From Hyalangium ruber (GTDB lineage Bacteria; Myxococcota; Myxococcia; Myxococcales; Myxococcaceae): 64,000 nt of DNA. The notes below the pieces were generated by a model, which saw only the letters and a list, made by a program, of their open reading frames with translations, made no database searches and was not told the DNA's origin. Positions 63,746 to 64,000 of the stretch are shown here, piece by piece. The stretch spans positions 186,001 through 250,000 of the forward strand of contig NZ_JAXIVS010000011.1 in assembly GCF_034259325.1 (NCBI RefSeq), in the 5' to 3' direction. The first letter of the stretch is position 1, and the number at the start of each line of letters is the position of its first letter. A program made the translations under genes and the position numbers.

Positions 63746-64000
63746 ATGAAGGTGTTGATGCGGGGCGTGCACCTGTCCCTCTCGGACGGGCTGAAGGCGT
63801 ATATGCAGGAGCATCTGGTCGAGCACGTCGAGCGGCTGTTCGATGACGAGGCGGCGGAGATCGACATCTCGCTGGTGGACACGAACGGCCCCAAGGGCGG
63901 CGTGGACAAGGAGTGTCGCGTGACGGTGCGGTTGCCGGCGCTGTCGGCCATCCACGTCACGGAGACCGCCGGGACGCTGCATGAGGCCATTGATCTGGCG
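63746..64000 (+). CDS. hpf: Ribosome hibernation-promoting factor HPF/RaiA, partial at window end
   Basis: The first 85 residues of a beta-alpha-beta HPF/YfiA protein: MKVLMRGVHLSLSDGLKAYM, AEIDISLVDTNGPKGGVDKE and the start of the final helix (HVTETAGTLHEAIDLA). It binds the 30S tRNA channel in stationary phase. GGAGGTGA sits 4 bases before the ATG, a strong ribosome-binding site. Whether it is the long or short form cannot be told. Confidence 0.88.
   Translation, partial: MKVLMRGVHLSLSDGLKAYMQEHLVEHVERLFDDEAAEIDISLVDTNGPKGGVDKECRVTVRLPALSAIHVTETAGTLHEAIDLA

Overview
The window is chromosomal DNA from a high-GC myxobacterium, most likely a member of the Cystobacterineae such as Archangium, Cystobacter or Hyalangium. 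The evidence is very high GC at third codon positions, a large RpoD with a long acidic insert, many lipoproteins, a MYXO-CTERM (Cys-Gly-Cys, helix, Arg-rich) sorting tail, a DUF4388 protein, a Ser/Thr kinase, paired Hsp70s with DUF2760, and lipoprotein toxins of the kind exchanged between myxobacterial outer membranes. No phage genes, insertion sequences or CRISPR arrays were seen.

Layout. 1-4.6 kb: a partial unknown gene diverges from an export operon of two HlyD-type adaptors and a C39-peptidase ABC transporter. 4.6-10.1 kb: cyaY, sixA, a coiled-coil lipoprotein and a 1,259-residue flavin/iron-sulfur oxidoreductase that looks like a fused NfnAB. 10.3-17.0 kb: surface-polysaccharide genes (membrane glycosyltransferase-like protein, GT2-methyltransferase fusion, coiled-coil protein, tandem GT4 protein, divergent GT4). 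17.0-21.4 kb: a candidate immunity gene, a SitA-like lipoprotein with a frameshift at its lipobox, and a membrane Ser/Thr kinase. 21.4-32.2 kb: Rmd-like SDR, phytase-like propeller, 5'-nucleotidase lipoprotein, zinc-ribbon protein, VOC protein, two Hsp70s and DUF2760. 32.2-43.6 kb: tRNA-Ala, a TPR protein, ctaB with a cupredoxin-like lipoprotein, an unknown lipoprotein, a lipase maturation factor, a CpxP/R/A-like operon, a cold-shock gene, a small basic protein and a cupin. 43.66-46.11 kb: an AHH-nuclease toxin lipoprotein and its immunity gene, lying between an intact tRNA-Ile2 gene and a 47-base copy of that tRNA's 3' part. 46.2-51.7 kb: an alkyltransferase-like protein and the macromolecular-synthesis cluster rpsU-yqeY-dnaG-rpoD. 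51.8-64 kb: HEAT proteins, an FHA-GGDEF cyclase, asparaginase, a DsbA-like lipoprotein, DUF4388-truD, OmpA/TSP3 and DUF4398 lipoproteins, a DUF1460 amidase-like protein, a zinc-ribbon protein, a single-domain receiver and the start of hpf.

The most interesting signal is the pair of toxin/immunity modules. One sits between tRNA-derived direct repeats without any recombinase, like a tiny genomic island. The other carries a signal-peptide frameshift that would stop its export if real. Both fit contact-dependent kin discrimination by outer-membrane exchange, but that assignment is inferred from architecture. Gene starts were chosen from Shine-Dalgarno sequences, signal peptides and family N-termini, and often differ from the longest open frame.
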